Of a DNA stretch of 64,000 nucleotides, positions 7,234 through 18,462 are shown piece by piece. A program made the position numbers and the translations under genes. Each line of letters begins with the position of its first letter. The first letter of the stretch is position 1. The notes under the pieces are model-generated. The model ran no database searches. It was given only the letters and a program-made list of their open reading frames with translations, and was not told where the DNA came from. This stretch comes from Lasioglossum baleicum (lineage: Eukaryota > Arthropoda > Insecta > Hymenoptera > Halictidae): assembly GCF_051020765.1 (NCBI RefSeq), contig NW_027469103.1, positions 1 through 64,000 of the forward strand, given 5' to 3'.

Positions 7234-9030
7234 TGTCACGTCCTGGCGGGGCTATAAGAGCAAGAGAAGAGAATACCGCGGCCCGGCTACTCTACTCTTC
7301 CACTGACTGACATTTAATGAAAGTGTTGGTCTTTTTATCAACAGACTAGGACCCGATGCCGACACCTGCATGCAGTCTTACACAGATGAATGATGCACGC
7401 GACCCTGAAACATACGCGGTAATATGTTCCACTTACTTTTACGCTTCGCTTGCTTGTCGATTGACACGAGACATGAATTCGCAACGGATGAACAGCTACG
7501 GTTGCGCTGATGGCCTTGAATACGGTCCGCTCTGCTTGACAGGCGTTGATCCAAATGGCTGGAAACGACCTTCAAGGATTGACGACTGCGCCAAACTCTG
7601 TCACGTCAATATTTGGCAGGAACGACCTCCAATGGTTGACAGCTGGCTGCTACGGTATTGTAGACGGATGCGCTCGTTGAGGAAACGGGCGTGGACGCTG
7701 TACGATACCGTGAATCTAACTCACGAATATCGTCCGCGTGATTGGCGATATTTTAACTAGCGAAAACGGGCGTGGACGCTGTGCGATCCCGTGAATTTAT
7801 CTCGCGAATATCGTCCGCGTGGTTGACGATATTTTGATTCAAGAAAACGGACGTGGATGCTGCGGAGCTTGCTATGCGAGCAAGTCTATCACTATCACGC
7901 ACGTACGCGAACACGTAACAGGAAATTGAATAAGGAATACTATTCGCGAACTTTCCAGTGAGAACTCTATCTCTAACTAACAACGTGTCACTTCAAACTA
8001 CGAAGTTAGGAGCAAGGAAATAATAATTGGGATTTAGATTGACTCTGGTAAAACAAAGTATATTATAAACGTAAAAGAATACAAAGGTAAAGATGCTTAT
8101 TATTAACGAAATCGAAATACGTACTAAGTACGAAATATGAAACGCAATAAAAATGTTTAATTGAATAAACGAAGTAATATTTGAATTAAACGAATAAGAA
8201 TACGATATTACTGAATGGTATTAGGGACTGTGTCTAAACAGTATGGATTTGGAAAGATTGTGTCTAAACAATCTGGATTTGGAAAGACTATGTCTAAATA
8301 GTCTGGACTTGGAAGATTGACGAAAACTCGACTGACCCACTCGGGTCCCCGGAGAGGACTGGGGAGAATCGAACGTTCGTCGACGAACAACGTTCGTTCG
8401 AAAAATGCTGACTTCGCAAAAGGGGACCGTGTCCTCTTTGTGCCGGTCTTCGTCGTAAACAGCGCGATGGCCGCCGCACTAGAGTCAGCAGTTTTCGTTC
8501 CCAGTGGTGCAGGACTCGAAAATTAAGTGGTAACCATTGGCGTACCTATTTATTTATTTAAATAAATTGGGACTTAGAATATTTTCGAGCGCTTGCTCTT
8601 GCAAGGCGTTTCGATGTAAATTTATATGTCATATGATTAGTTGACATCATTTGTCGACCGATCATATGTTTGAAAATATTCTAAGTACTTTTGAAAATTA
8701 CCAAAAATCGAAATTTTGGTAAAGTCTAAACAAACGCGAATTGAGAACCTAACCTACAAATTTTTAGGTTAGTTTCATGATTTTCGCTCACGAGTCCAAT
8801 GATATTTCAATCTTCGAGTTTGGGCCATTTTTGGCTATTTTAGGAATTTGACAGATTTTGGATTTTAGGTTATGTTGATGGATTTCGATCAGATGTACGT
8901 GGTGTTAAGGATTCATTGTTATGAAGGATTTTTAGGAGTTTTGGAATCTTTAAAGGGGAACGCTCGCTCTTATGTATCTAATTTTACATGTAGTCTTAAA
9001 GCTAACGTCGGAGGTGCGACCGACGTCACA
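7234..9030 (-). repeat. 5' LTR of E1 (family A, 1797 bp)
   Basis: Same length as 106-1902 and the same at every variant position checked, including AAGTAATATTTG where E2 and E4 have AAGTAATGTTTG. Confidence 0.95.
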
Positions 9031-9177
9031 CCAGACTATTTAGACATAGTCTTTCCAAATCCAGATTGTTTAGACACAATCTTTCCAAATCCATACTGTT
9101 TAGACACAGTCCCTAATACCATTCAGTAATATCGTATTCTTATTCGTTTAATTCGAACATTACTTCGTTTATTCAAT
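9031..9177 (+). repeat. 5' LTR of H, fragment 2
   Basis: Begins with the duplicated CCAG of E1 and ends with CAAT, the TSD of E2. It carries the three-hairpin array in the opposite orientation to E1. Confidence 0.93.
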
Positions 9178-10974
9178 TGTCACGTCCTGGCGGGGCTATA
9201 AGAGCAAGAGAAGAGAATACCGCGGCCCGGCTACTCTACTCTTCCACTGACTGACATTTAATGAAAGTGTTGGTCTTTTTATCAACAGACTAGGACCCGA
9301 TGCCGACACCTGCATGCAGTCTTACACAGATGAATGATGCACGCGACCCTGAAACATACGCGGTAATATGTTCCACTTACTTTTACGCTTCGCTTGCTTG
9401 TCGATTGACACGAGACATGAATTCGCAACGGATGAACAGCTACGGTTGCGCTGATGGCCTTGAATACGGTCCGCTCTGCTTGACAGGCGTTGATCCAAAT
9501 GGCTGGAAACGACCTTCAAGGATTGACGACTGCGCCAAACTCTGTCACGTCAATATTTGGCAGGAACGACCTCCAATGGTTGACAGCTGGCTGCTACGGT
9601 ATTGTAGACGGATGCGCTCGTTGAGGAAACGGGCGTGGACGCTGTACGATACCGTGAATCTAACTCACGAATATCGTCCGCGTGATTGGCGATATTTTAA
9701 CTAGCGAAAACGGGCGTGGACGCTGTGCGATCCCGTGAATTTATCTCGCGAATATCGTCCGCGTGGTTGACGATATTTTGATTCAAGAAAACGGACGTGG
9801 ATGCTGCGGAGCTTGCTATGCGAGCAAGTCTATCACTATCACGCACGTACGCGAACACGTAACAGGAAATTGAATAAGGAATACTATTCGCGAACTTTCC
9901 AGTGAGAACTCTATCTCTAACTAACAACGTGTCACTTCAAACTACGAAGTTAGGAGCAAGGAAATAATAATTGGGATTTAGATTGACTCTGGTAAAACAA
10001 AGTATATTATAAACGTAAAAGAATACAAAGGTAAAGATGCTTATTATTAACGAAATCGAAATACGTACTAAGTACGAAATATGAAACGCAATAAAAATGT
10101 TTAATTGAATAAACGAAGTAATGTTTGAATTAAACGAATAAGAATACGATATTACTGAATGGTATTAGGGACTGTGTCTAAACAGTATGGATTTGGAAAG
10201 ATTGTGTCTAAACAATCTGGATTTGGAAAGACTATGTCTAAATAGTCTGGACTTGGAAGATTGACGAAAACTCGACTGACCCACTCGGGTCCCCGGAGAG
10301 GACTGGGGAGAATCGAACGTTCGTCGACGAACAACGTTCGTTCGAAAAATGCTGACTTCGCAAAAGGGGACCGTGTCCTCTTTGTGCCGGTCTTCGTCGT
10401 AAACAGCGCGATGGCCGCCGCACTAGAGTCAGCAGTTTTCGTTCCCAGTGGTGCAGGACTCGAAAATTAAGTGGTAACCATTGGCGTACCTATTTATTTA
10501 TTTAAATAAATTGGGACTTAGAATATTTTCGAGCGCTTGCTCTTGCAAGGCGTTTCGATGTAAATTTATATGTCATATGATTAGTTGACATCATTTGTCG
10601 ACCGATCATATGTTTGAAAATATTCTAAGTACTTTTGAAAATTACCAAAAATCGAAATTTTGGTAAAGTCTAAACAAACGCGAATTGAGAACCTAACCTA
10701 CAAATTTTTAGGTTAGTTTCATGATTTTCGCTCACGAGTCCAATGATATTTCAATCTTCGAGTTTGGGCCATTTTTGGCTATTTTAGGAATTTGACAGAT
10801 TTTGGATTTTAGGTTATGTTGATGGATTTCGATCAGATGTACGTGGTGTTAAGGATTCATTGTTATGAAGGATTTTTAGGAGTTTTGGAATCTTTAAAGG
10901 GGAACGCTCGCTCTTATGTATCTAATTTTACATGTAGTCTTAAAGCTAACGTCGGAGGTGCGACCGACGTCACA
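9178..10974 (-). repeat. 3' LTR of E2 (family A)
   Basis: 1797 bp, TG...CA ends. Contains the same tandem repeat, hairpin array and cruciform as 106-1902 (add 9072). Confidence 0.95.
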
Positions 10975-12997
10975 CCTCCCCCCTTAGAGAAGAGATTTCA
11001 CGCAGTGGAATCTCTGCCTCTGGGTGGCGGTAGACAGGATGCACTGAAATGTCATCCCTGTCTCGCAACACTGGGTCAAGGGAATCGCAAATTAACGTTC
11101 GTTTCGTCAAGGGAGGACGGGTTCGGAATTCTCCGACACTGGCACTATCACTATCTTTGTCCTCGATGGCCGCTGAAGTCTTGTTGTCCCTCTGCTTCAT
11201 GAATATAAAGAACCGGGTCAGTGAACTCCAGATGGCGACAACGAGATGCAGGCTCCAGCCGTATAGTGAGTGTAATGCGATGCCGTTAACGATCGTACTG
11301 ATGATTGTTTTGATCGTGCGGATCGCTACATACACTCCGATTATTCCAGCACTTATTGATCCGAATGTAGTGAATCCGGACCATAATTTCTGTGCTGTAG
11401 ACTCCGCTATCTGCTGTAGGGAGTTTTCATCGAGCAGGTTGAACATATTGATGTTTCCTGCTGCAAACTGTCTTCCCGTCGCACCCTGTGCGATTGAATT
11501 TATGACTGCTACCTTCTCTACAGGAAACATTATATGATCCTGTAGTTTGTCCAGGTCGTCTTGTGAATAAATGCCTCCCGTTGCCAAGTTCTTCGGATCT
11601 ATGTATTTCCAGGTTGACTTGGCGAGGGGGTGAAGCTCCGAAGGAGTGATGGCCTCCATCAATGACGGTGTTAGGCGATACCATGTTCCGTGCAGTCTAT
11701 AATATGGGGGAAGTAGCTCATTGCATGGCTTTTCTGTCCCCGCATTTGAAATGATGTGGTCCCTTGGCTTCAGGAATTTTGATGTGTTCCGATATGTGAT
11801 GGGTAGCTCATCATAACACCGTTCGGTTTTCCTCACTTGGACCGTGACTGGTATGCACTTTATTATGTGCACTACCTCTCCTGCTGGAACTGCGATAAAT
11901 CCGACATCCTTCATGATGGCAGTGGCAACTTCTTCGGGTGCTGAATGTAATAATGTGAGGGCGTTCTGGAGAATCTGACGCTCTAGCTCACACTTCTGAC
12001 GGATTACATCTTTGTAGAGTTGAGAAAATTGTTTCCGGAGGTGCTTCTCCACGTAAACAAATTTGCTGTTGACATACGTGAAGATGTCCAGATTGTTGAC
12101 CAAGGTGTGTGTTTTCTCCTTGAATTTTCCTGAACTTCCAACTTCCAGAATGAACAGCTTGGGGTGTTCCGTTCGGATTATGACATATCCGCAAACTGAA
12201 GATCTGCCTGTCTCCGTGAGTGCAAAAGTCGTGTCCTGCGATGCTACGGTATACAGGGTTGGAGAAGGATTCACCTTGGAGGATAGTTTAGTGGCTATCC
12301 CTTCGTACAAGACATCATAATTATTGAATTTGCACGAGTCCGTCGGCGTGGTTTCCCAGAACGTATGGCCATCTTGTGCGTCTAAGCAGCTTCCTTTTTG
12401 AAGGGGGCAGGTTTGCCCAGTTTGTAGATGAATCTGTCCGGTTGACAATCTGATTGGAGCGATGTAGTCGCGGATCGTGATTCGGACTAAAGCTTGTACC
12501 ACGACATCGGTCCAAGTCCCAAACGGATCACTATACGTGGTTCCAGCGCAGCTACCATCGTTCTGAATAACTCCTGCTAACGTGAGGCCGTGAGAGGAGG
12601 TCGAGTTCGGCTGAATACCTGTGATCTGGGCGGCTGGGGTGATGAATATTGTCCCCGTCGTGTGTAGGCTCGAACAGGTTTCGCTGGAGATCGGTAATAT
12701 ATAGTCTTGTCGACCATTGGATACTACCGAATTATGTGAATGCATGCCACAATAGTATATGGTTCTGTCTATTCCGATATGGCATTGCAAAACACGAGCT
12801 TGCGAGAATTCAGCTAGCTGCAGGAGCTGAATTCTTTCTAAATTTTCAGCTGGTGCGATGTCTTCTGGCTCGCAGTTAAGAGTGTCAATAGTTGAATACG
12901 TGGTAATATTCAAGGTTGAACCTCCACAGTCATATCCAATGAGTGTTGAGGCTTGCGTGGCAATAGAGAGCAAGATAGCTGCTTGTATCGGCTGCAT
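10970..12997 (-). CDS. env: E2 envelope-type glycoprotein
   Basis: 675 residues, reading the same as E1 env (signal-like start, CGMHSH, three sequons, membrane segments near the C-terminus). Possibly of chuvirus-like origin, as argued for E1. Intact. Confidence 0.72.
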   Translation of the reverse strand: MQPIQAAILLSIATQASTLIGYDCGGSTLNITTYSTIDTLNCEPEDIAPAENLERIQLLQLAEFSQARVLQCHIGIDRTIYYCGMHSHNSVVSNGRQDYILPISSETCSSLHTTGTIFITPAAQITGIQPNSTSSHGLTLAGVIQNDGSCAGTTYSDPFGTWTDVVVQALVRITIRDYIAPIRLSTGQIHLQTGQTCPLQKGSCLDAQDGHTFWETTPTDSCKFNNYDVLYEGIATKLSSKVNPSPTLYTVASQDTTFALTETGRSSVCGYVIIRTEHPKLFILEVGSSGKFKEKTHTLVNNLDIFTYVNSKFVYVEKHLRKQFSQLYKDVIRQKCELERQILQNALTLLHSAPEEVATAIMKDVGFIAVPAGEVVHIIKCIPVTVQVRKTERCYDELPITYRNTSKFLKPRDHIISNAGTEKPCNELLPPYYRLHGTWYRLTPSLMEAITPSELHPLAKSTWKYIDPKNLATGGIYSQDDLDKLQDHIMFPVEKVAVINSIAQGATGRQFAAGNINMFNLLDENSLQQIAESTAQKLWSGFTTFGSISAGIIGVYVAIRTIKTIISTIVNGIALHSLYGWSLHLVVAIWSSLTRFFIFMKQRDNKTSAAIEDKDSDSASVGEFRTRPPLTKRTLICDSLDPVLRDRDDISVHPVYRHPEAEIPLREISSLRGEV

Positions 12998-14614
12998 GGT
13001 TGCTGTTATAGCGTTGTCGAGAGACTGATGATCTTCAGGGGTGACGGTTTCTCCTTGAAGATCTCGTTGCGTCGCAGGGATATCGTCTTCCTGCTGTGGA
13101 GTGGGGTGATGCTGACCAGAGGTTTTAAATTTCGCTCTTGGGTCGCTGCGATAGTTTATCGTTGGCGTAACGATATTGGAGCCTCTGTTAACGCTAGGAA
13201 GATTGAATTCGTTTCGCAAGATACATAACGAAAGCTTATAATCAGACTTAGTTGTCTCGGGCGAGTATAATGTATCGGCTTTATTTCTTTTTCTTGCTGA
13301 CGCGAATCTCGCGGAATTGTATTTGCCAGACGCATGGACTTTGATTTCGGTCGCACGGATACCTGATCGTTGAAGCTGCAAGAGGTCTTGTTCCGGCGAG
13401 GATTTGAAGATAGGAGTTTGTGGCAAAACATAAACTCCTTTTGATTTAACTTTAGGAATAGAAATGTTTTCTAAATTGTTCTCATATGAACATTCTAAAA
13501 GTTCATCTGAGGCGAAGGCGTTGATGTTTCTTTCCACACAGGACTTTGAATATAAATCGTCGGGATGGTTACCGGAATTCTTTAAAGTATCGGGATGGCT
13601 ACCGGAATCGTCGGGATGGTTACCGGAATTATTTAAAGAATCGGAATGGCTACCGGAATCGTCGGGATGGTTACCGGAATTATTTAAAGAATCGGGATGG
13701 CTACCGGAATCGTCGGGATGGTTACCGGAATTAATAGAAGACGCGAGTTGATCGTTAACGATCGTCTCGTGCGCGCGGCACGCACGAGCATTGAATAAGT
13801 CCGAATTGACTTCGGCTTGAATATTCGAAAAGGGAACCTCGATCTCTTCCACCTCCAACGTAGGCAGGGAGAAGGACGCCACTTCGGACGATGCGTTAAA
13901 GCATCGCAGGTATGCCTTTCCGTTACGGTTGGTGACTAAACAATCACCTAAGAACACATCGGGTTTTACATCTACTTTTCGCACATACCCTTCGCTTGGG
14001 CCCTTTACGTTGACGGCTATGCAGGCGGCGGTACGGCTTTCGACGGAATATTCCCGAGGATTCGAAAAGGGAATACGTAGGTTTTTATACTCTACGCATT
14101 CCTTCGCAAATGATATCTCTGCTCCCTCTCTGAAGAAGGGGGAGCCTAAGATACCATCTATATTAATTGGAAAACTGTCAGGCAGAACGTGTAGCGTGAC
14201 TTTAATGGAATCTGCTAGCTCCGCATTGATATAACCGAGGGTCGCAATTTCTCCTTCTGTCACGCCATGGACGTGTATGACGCTGTCAGTTTTTAGATGA
14301 ACGTCAGATTTGATACCAGACGCTCGGATTAAGTTGACCTCGGACCCGGTGTCCAAGAGGAACTCACACTCTTTTGAGAAGAGTGACGATCTTGCTTTTA
14401 TTCGAGGGATAGGGGAGTGCGGCGCGAGATTTATTGCCGAGACTAATTTCGCGGATGGTCGTTCATTCTGCTGACCGTCCGGGTTATCTCTCCCATCTAC
14501 TCGAATTTCATCTACTGCTGGTCGTTGCTGATGACGGCCAGCTGTGTTGCCTTTTGGCGATTCTCTTGGGATGCCTCCCGTCCTTTGGTCGCGTTTGTCG
14601 GGAGGCTTGATTCG
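10970..14614 (-). CDS. E2 PR-linker-Env frame (Gag -1 frameshift product)
   Basis: Same architecture and length as the E1 frame: protease with DTGSE, conserved post-PR domain, three 17-residue repeats, spacer module, Env, stop codon inside the LTR. The frame is open throughout. No RT, RNase H or integrase sequence remains. Confidence 0.88.
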   Translation of the reverse strand, partial: RIKPPDKRDQRTGGIPRESPKGNTAGRHQQRPAVDEIRVDGRDNPDGQQNERPSAKLVSAINLAPHSPIPRIKARSSLFSKECEFLLDTGSEVNLIRASGIKSDVHLKTDSVIHVHGVTEGEIATLGYINAELADSIKVTLHVLPDSFPINIDGILGSPFFREGAEISFAKECVEYKNLRIPFSNPREYSVESRTAACIAVNVKGPSEGYVRKVDVKPDVFLGDCLVTNRNGKAYLRCFNASSEVASFSLPTLEVEEIEVPFSNIQAEVNSDLFNARACRAHETIVNDQLASSINSGNHPDDSGSHPDSLNNSGNHPDDSGSHSDSLNNSGNHPDDSGSHPDTLKNSGNHPDDLYSKSCVERNINAFASDELLECSYENNLENISIPKVKSKGVYVLPQTPIFKSSPEQDLLQLQRSGIRATEIKVHASGKYNSARFASARKRNKADTLYSPETTKSDYKLSLCILRNEFNLPSVNRGSNIVTPTINYRSDPRAKFKTSGQHHPTPQQEDDIPATQRDLQGETVTPEDHQSLDNAITATMQPIQAAILLSIATQASTLIGYDCGGSTLNITTYSTIDTLNCEPEDIAPAENLERIQLLQLAEFSQARVLQCHIGIDRTIYYCGMHSHNSVVSNGRQDYILPISSETCSSLHTTGTIFITPAAQITGIQPNSTSSHGLTLAGVIQNDGSCAGTTYSDPFGTWTDVVVQALVRITIRDYIAPIRLSTGQIHLQTGQTCPLQKGSCLDAQDGHTFWETTPTDSCKFNNYDVLYEGIATKLSSKVNPSPTLYTVASQDTTFALTETGRSSVCGYVIIRTEHPKLFILEVGSSGKFKEKTHTLVNNLDIFTYVNSKFVYVEKHLRKQFSQLYKDVIRQKCELERQILQNALTLLHSAPEEVATAIMKDVGFIAVPAGEVVHIIKCIPVTVQVRKTERCYDELPITYRNTSKFLKPRDHIISNAGTEKPCNELLPPYYRLHGTWYRLTPSLMEAITPSELHPLAKSTWKYIDPKNLATGGIYSQDDLDKLQDHIMFPVEKVAVINSIAQGATGRQFAAGNINMFNLLDENSLQQIAESTAQKLWSGFTTFGSISAGIIGVYVAIRTIKTIISTIVNGIALHSLYGWSLHLVVAIWSSLTRFFIFMKQRDNKTSAAIEDKDSDSASVGEFRTRPPLTKRTLICDSLDPVLRDRDDISVHPVYRHPEAEIPLREISSLRGEV
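13561..13734 (-). repeat. 51-bp in-frame tandem repeat, E2
   Basis: Three units plus a partial one, same array as E1. Confidence 0.85.
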
Positions 14615-15819
14615 TTTCCCGACTCATTTCTACTGTAATATTCGCGGCGGCGACATTCGTGTATGTCATGTCCCGTGCGCTTACAATATTTACAATACTT
14701 CTGATTCTCCGTAGGAAAGCGATCGCGACCTGGGGACTGGGAAGCGCGATCTTCGCGTTTATACGTTTCGCGCTGATTTGATTGCGACGGTTCGTGACGT
14801 CGCGGAGGAGGAGAGCGATACGCGTCTCTGTTATCGGGTTTCCTGTCTCGCCAGGATTCGCGAGGTGAAAAGGAAGGTCGTTGATCTTTCCTTTCCGAAG
14901 ATCTGTTGCGCTGCTCAGGCGCATTCCTATCATAATAAGAGTTGCTTGATCGTTCTGGTGTGCGATTACGAGAGTCGGAGAATGCAACGCGGCGTCCGTC
15001 GTCACGATAACGAACACGGTCAAGCTCGTACTGTTTGTACGCGGTTACTGCTTCGTCGAATATTTTCTGTAATTCGAGTGACGCGCAGAGCCTGACCTCG
15101 GCTCGAAGCGCTGGGATAAGACCACGCATGAAACAATCAATTGTGAATTTATCAATCTCGTCTAGATTGGGGACCCCGCGGCCTGAATCTATGATCGCCG
15201 TTCTAAGGTCCTTTACTCGCGTAATATAATTCAACACGTGCTCGGACTGTCCCTGGTGTATCGAAGCTAATTCTCCGCGATACTGATCGATGAATTTATA
15301 TGGGCCTAGTACATCTTTCAGGCGGTTGCACAATTCAGAGATTGTGTTAATATTTACGTCTTCAATCGCGGCGTATGCCTGTCCTCTAAGCTTATTGCAT
15401 ACTAATCTAGTGAGGGTACGCTCAGCTGTGGCTGGAACAGCTTCCAAGGCTCGCTTGCACGCGCGAACGAATTGTAGCACGGTTATGGAGGTGCCGTCAA
15501 AGGTAGGCACAAGTTCAACCGCTTGTTTAACGGTGAAATTCGAAGAATCGTGCATTATGGGTTCGCGGGGCGCAACGACTGGGCTAGCTGGAATTGATTG
15601 AGAATCTCTGGCCGATCGGATTTCTGCTATCTCGCGGCGTATATCCTCGTACGTTACTCTCTGCTCACGCGTTTCTGTTTCGTATTGCAATTTGAGTTGA
15701 GTCAACGCGGCGGTTTGATTAATGAGAGCTGCTTCTCTACGAGCTAAATCTTTCTGGAATTCAATTAATTCCTCTTCCGTAGGAGGAACCTTCTTTCTAG
15801 CCTCGCTACGCGTTTCCAT
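14512..15819 (-). CDS. gag: E2 Gag polyprotein
   Basis: 435 residues, protein like that of E1 (a nucleotide difference near 14951 is silent in this frame). Coiled-coil-like N-terminus, capsid region, basic Arg/Ser stretch, zinc knuckle 376-389. Intact; ends in the frameshift overlap. Confidence 0.92.
   Translation of the reverse strand: METRSEARKKVPPTEEELIEFQKDLARREAALINQTAALTQLKLQYETETREQRVTYEDIRREIAEIRSARDSQSIPASPVVAPREPIMHDSSNFTVKQAVELVPTFDGTSITVLQFVRACKRALEAVPATAERTLTRLVCNKLRGQAYAAIEDVNINTISELCNRLKDVLGPYKFIDQYRGELASIHQGQSEHVLNYITRVKDLRTAIIDSGRGVPNLDEIDKFTIDCFMRGLIPALRAEVRLCASLELQKIFDEAVTAYKQYELDRVRYRDDGRRVAFSDSRNRTPERSSNSYYDRNAPEQRNRSSERKDQRPSFSPRESWRDRKPDNRDAYRSPPPRRHEPSQSNQRETYKREDRASQSPGRDRFPTENQKYCKYCKRTGHDIHECRRREYYSRNESGNESSLPTNATKGREASQENRQKATQLAVISNDQQ
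14573..14620 (-). promoter_or_regulatory. -1 ribosomal frameshift signal, E2
   Basis: GGGAAAC at 14620-14614 (sense), 7-nt spacer, 8-bp GC-rich stem with 18-nt loop; same as E1. Confidence 0.85.
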
Positions 15820-16305
15820 GATTGCGTCGCTTGAAAATTTCTAAGTATGAAATTCGCGAAAAATAATCCGACTATATAACGTGGGCGAAGGGGCGTTTTC
15901 TAAACCGCCCGTCGCACTTTAACGTTCACTAAAACTCTCGATGAATTTGTACTGAGTACGAACATCGCGAAAAACAATTTGAGTATGTAACGTGGGCGAA
16001 AGGGCATTTCCTTCACTGCCCGTCGCACTTTTAACTGACACTATGCTTTCACGGACTCTAAGTCTACTGCGTTAAATTGTCAAACAATGATGGAACGCGC
16101 AGGGGTTCGCGTGCTAACACTGATTCTATTTTTATTCCTCGATGCCGTGCTTCTAACATCGGTGACCAACGAATGTCCTACCGACTGCGCCAAATTTGTC
16201 ACAACAAATTTTGGCAGAGGTAGGACACATGACGTATCCTACAAAAGTGTTGACGGTGTCTCTAACATCGGTGACCAACGAGTGTCCTACCGACTGCGCC
16301 AAATT
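15820..16305 (-). other. E2 5' leader with duplicated primer-binding site
   Basis: PBS at 16285-16301 and a second copy at 16176-16192. Leader repeats and GGGC hairpins as in E1. No ORF worth calling. Confidence 0.65.
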
Positions 16306-18102
16306 TGTCACGTCCTGGCGGGGCTATAAGAGCAAGAGAAGAGAATACCGCGGCCCGGCTACTCTACTCTTCCACTGACTGACATTTAATGAAAGTGTTG
16401 GTCTTTTTATCAACAGACTAGGACCCGATGCCGACACCTGCATGCAGTCTTACACAGATGAATGATGCACGCGACCCTGAAACATACGCGGTAATATGTT
16501 CCACTTACTTTTACGCTTCGCTTGCTTGTCGATTGACACGAGACATGAATTCGCAACGGATGAACAGCTACGGTTGCGCTGATGGCCTTGAATACGGTCC
16601 GCTCTGCTTGACAGGCGTTGATCCAAATGGCTGGAAACGACCTTCAAGGATTGACGACTGCGCCAAACTCTGTCACGTCAATATTTGGCAGGAACGACCT
16701 CCAATGGTTGACAGCTGGCTGCTACGGTATTGTAGACGGATGCGCTCGTTGAGGAAACGGGCGTGGACGCTGTACGATACCGTGAATCTAACTCACGAAT
16801 ATCGTCCGCGTGATTGGCGATATTTTAACTAGCGAAAACGGGCGTGGACGCTGTGCGATCCCGTGAATTTATCTCGCGAATATCGTCCGCGTGGTTGACG
16901 ATATTTTGATTCAAGAAAACGGACGTGGATGCTGCGGAGCTTGCTATGCGAGCAAGTCTATCACTATCACGCACGTACGCGAACACGTAACAGGAAATTG
17001 AATAAGGAATACTATTCGCGAACTTTCCAGTGAGAACTCTATCTCTAACTAACAACGTGTCACTTCAAACTACGAAGTTAGGAGCAAGGAAATAATAATT
17101 GGGATTTAGATTGACTCTGGTAAAACAAAGTATATTATAAACGTAAAAGAATACAAAGGTAAAGATGCTTATTATTAACGAAATCGAAATACGTACTAAG
17201 TACGAAATATGAAACGCAATAAAAATGTTTAATTGAATAAACGAAGTAATGTTTGAATTAAACGAATAAGAATACGATATTACTGAATGGTATTAGGGAC
17301 TGTGTCTAAACAGTATGGATTTGGAAAGATTGTGTCTAAACAATCTGGATTTGGAAAGACTATGTCTAAATAGTCTGGACTTGGAAGATTGACGAAAACT
17401 CGACTGACCCACTCGGGTCCCCGGAGAGGACTGGGGAGAATCGAACGTTCGTCGACGAACAACGTTCGTTCGAAAAATGCTGACTTCGCAAAAGGGGACC
17501 GTGTCCTCTTTGTGCCGGTCTTCGTCGTAAACAGCGCGATGGCCGCCGCACTAGAGTCAGCAGTTTTCGTTCCCAGTGGTGCAGGACTCGAAAATTAAGT
17601 GGTAACCATTGGCGTACCTATTTATTTATTTAAATAAATTGGGACTTAGAATATTTTCGAGCGCTTGCTCTTGCAAGGCGTTTCGATGTAAATTTATATG
17701 TCATATGATTAGTTGACATCATTTGTCGACCGATCATATGTTTGAAAATATTCTAAGTACTTTTGAAAATTACCAAAAATCGAAATTTTGGTAAAGTCTA
17801 AACAAACGCGAATTGAGAACCTAACCTACAAATTTTTAGGTTAGTTTCATGATTTTCGCTCACGAGTCCAATGATATTTCAATCTTCGAGTTTGGGCCAT
17901 TTTTGGCTATTTTAGGAATTTGACAGATTTTGGATTTCAGGTTATGTTGATGGATTTCGATCAGATGTACGTGGTGTTAAGGATTCATTGTTATGAAGGA
18001 TTTTTAGGAGTTTTGGAATCTTTAAAGGGGAACGCTCGCTCTTATGTATCTAATTTTACATGTAGTCTTAAAGCTAACGTCGGAGGTGCGACCGACGTCA
18101 CA
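16306..18102 (-). repeat. 5' LTR of E2 (family A)
   Basis: 1797 bp; differs from the 3' LTR at about 17938 (T to C on the + strand). Confidence 0.95.
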
Positions 18103-18142
18103 CAATTAAACATTTTTATTGCGTTTCATATTTCGTACTTAG
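18103..18142 (+). repeat. 5' LTR of H, fragment 3
   Basis: 40 bp between E2 and E3. Starts with CAAT (TSD of E2) and ends with TTAG (TSD of E3). Confidence 0.92.
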
Positions 18143-18462
18143 TGTCACGTCCGTCACTGTGTTTTTGTTACAGGTACCAAGAGAGAGAAAAGGATGGCAC
18201 TCAAGAACAGTGACAGACGGACGGTGGAGATATGAAGAGTAATTGAAGAGTGGTCTTTCGTGCCGAGACAGCCGCGGGCTGTCATATGCACTAGGACAAC
18301 CGATATTGCTATGGATGCAGTCAAGAAGAGAACGTCCGACGCGGTTACAAGGAGTGTCCCGACAAGAATCGCGCGCGAGAGGATGCAACGAGAACGGTGA
18401 GTTTACAGGATTCAACAATTATACAAGATATTATACGACTCACCGCAATGTTGTATTAACGC

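Larger units (their letters stand above)
106..9030 (-). mobile_element. Element E1: family A env-type LTR retrotransposon, complete
   Basis: 8925 bp with 1797-bp LTRs at 106-1902 and 7234-9030. Flanked by a 4-bp duplication CCAG (102-105 and 9031-9034). Sense order is LTR, two primer-binding sites, leader, gag, PR-linker-env, polypurine tract, LTR. Reverse transcriptase, RNase H and integrase are absent, so it cannot move without enzymes from another copy. The LTRs look identical in the stretches compared, so the insertion is recent. Same length as E2 and nearly the same sequence, but different TSDs show two separate insertions. Confidence 0.96.
9178..18102 (-). mobile_element. Element E2: family A env-type LTR retrotransposon, complete
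   Basis: 8925 bp, LTRs 9178-10974 and 16306-18102, TSD CAAT (9174-9177 and 18103-18106). Near copy of E1 with the same RT/IN-less, env-bearing structure and double primer-binding site. One LTR-LTR difference seen (GGATTTT versus GGATTTC, near 17938), so it is young but not brand new. Confidence 0.96.

Noticed and set aside
106..18102. E1 and E2 as one tandem segmental duplication
   Set aside because: Each has its own 4-bp target duplication and they occupy different positions of the same H LTR, so they are separate insertions.
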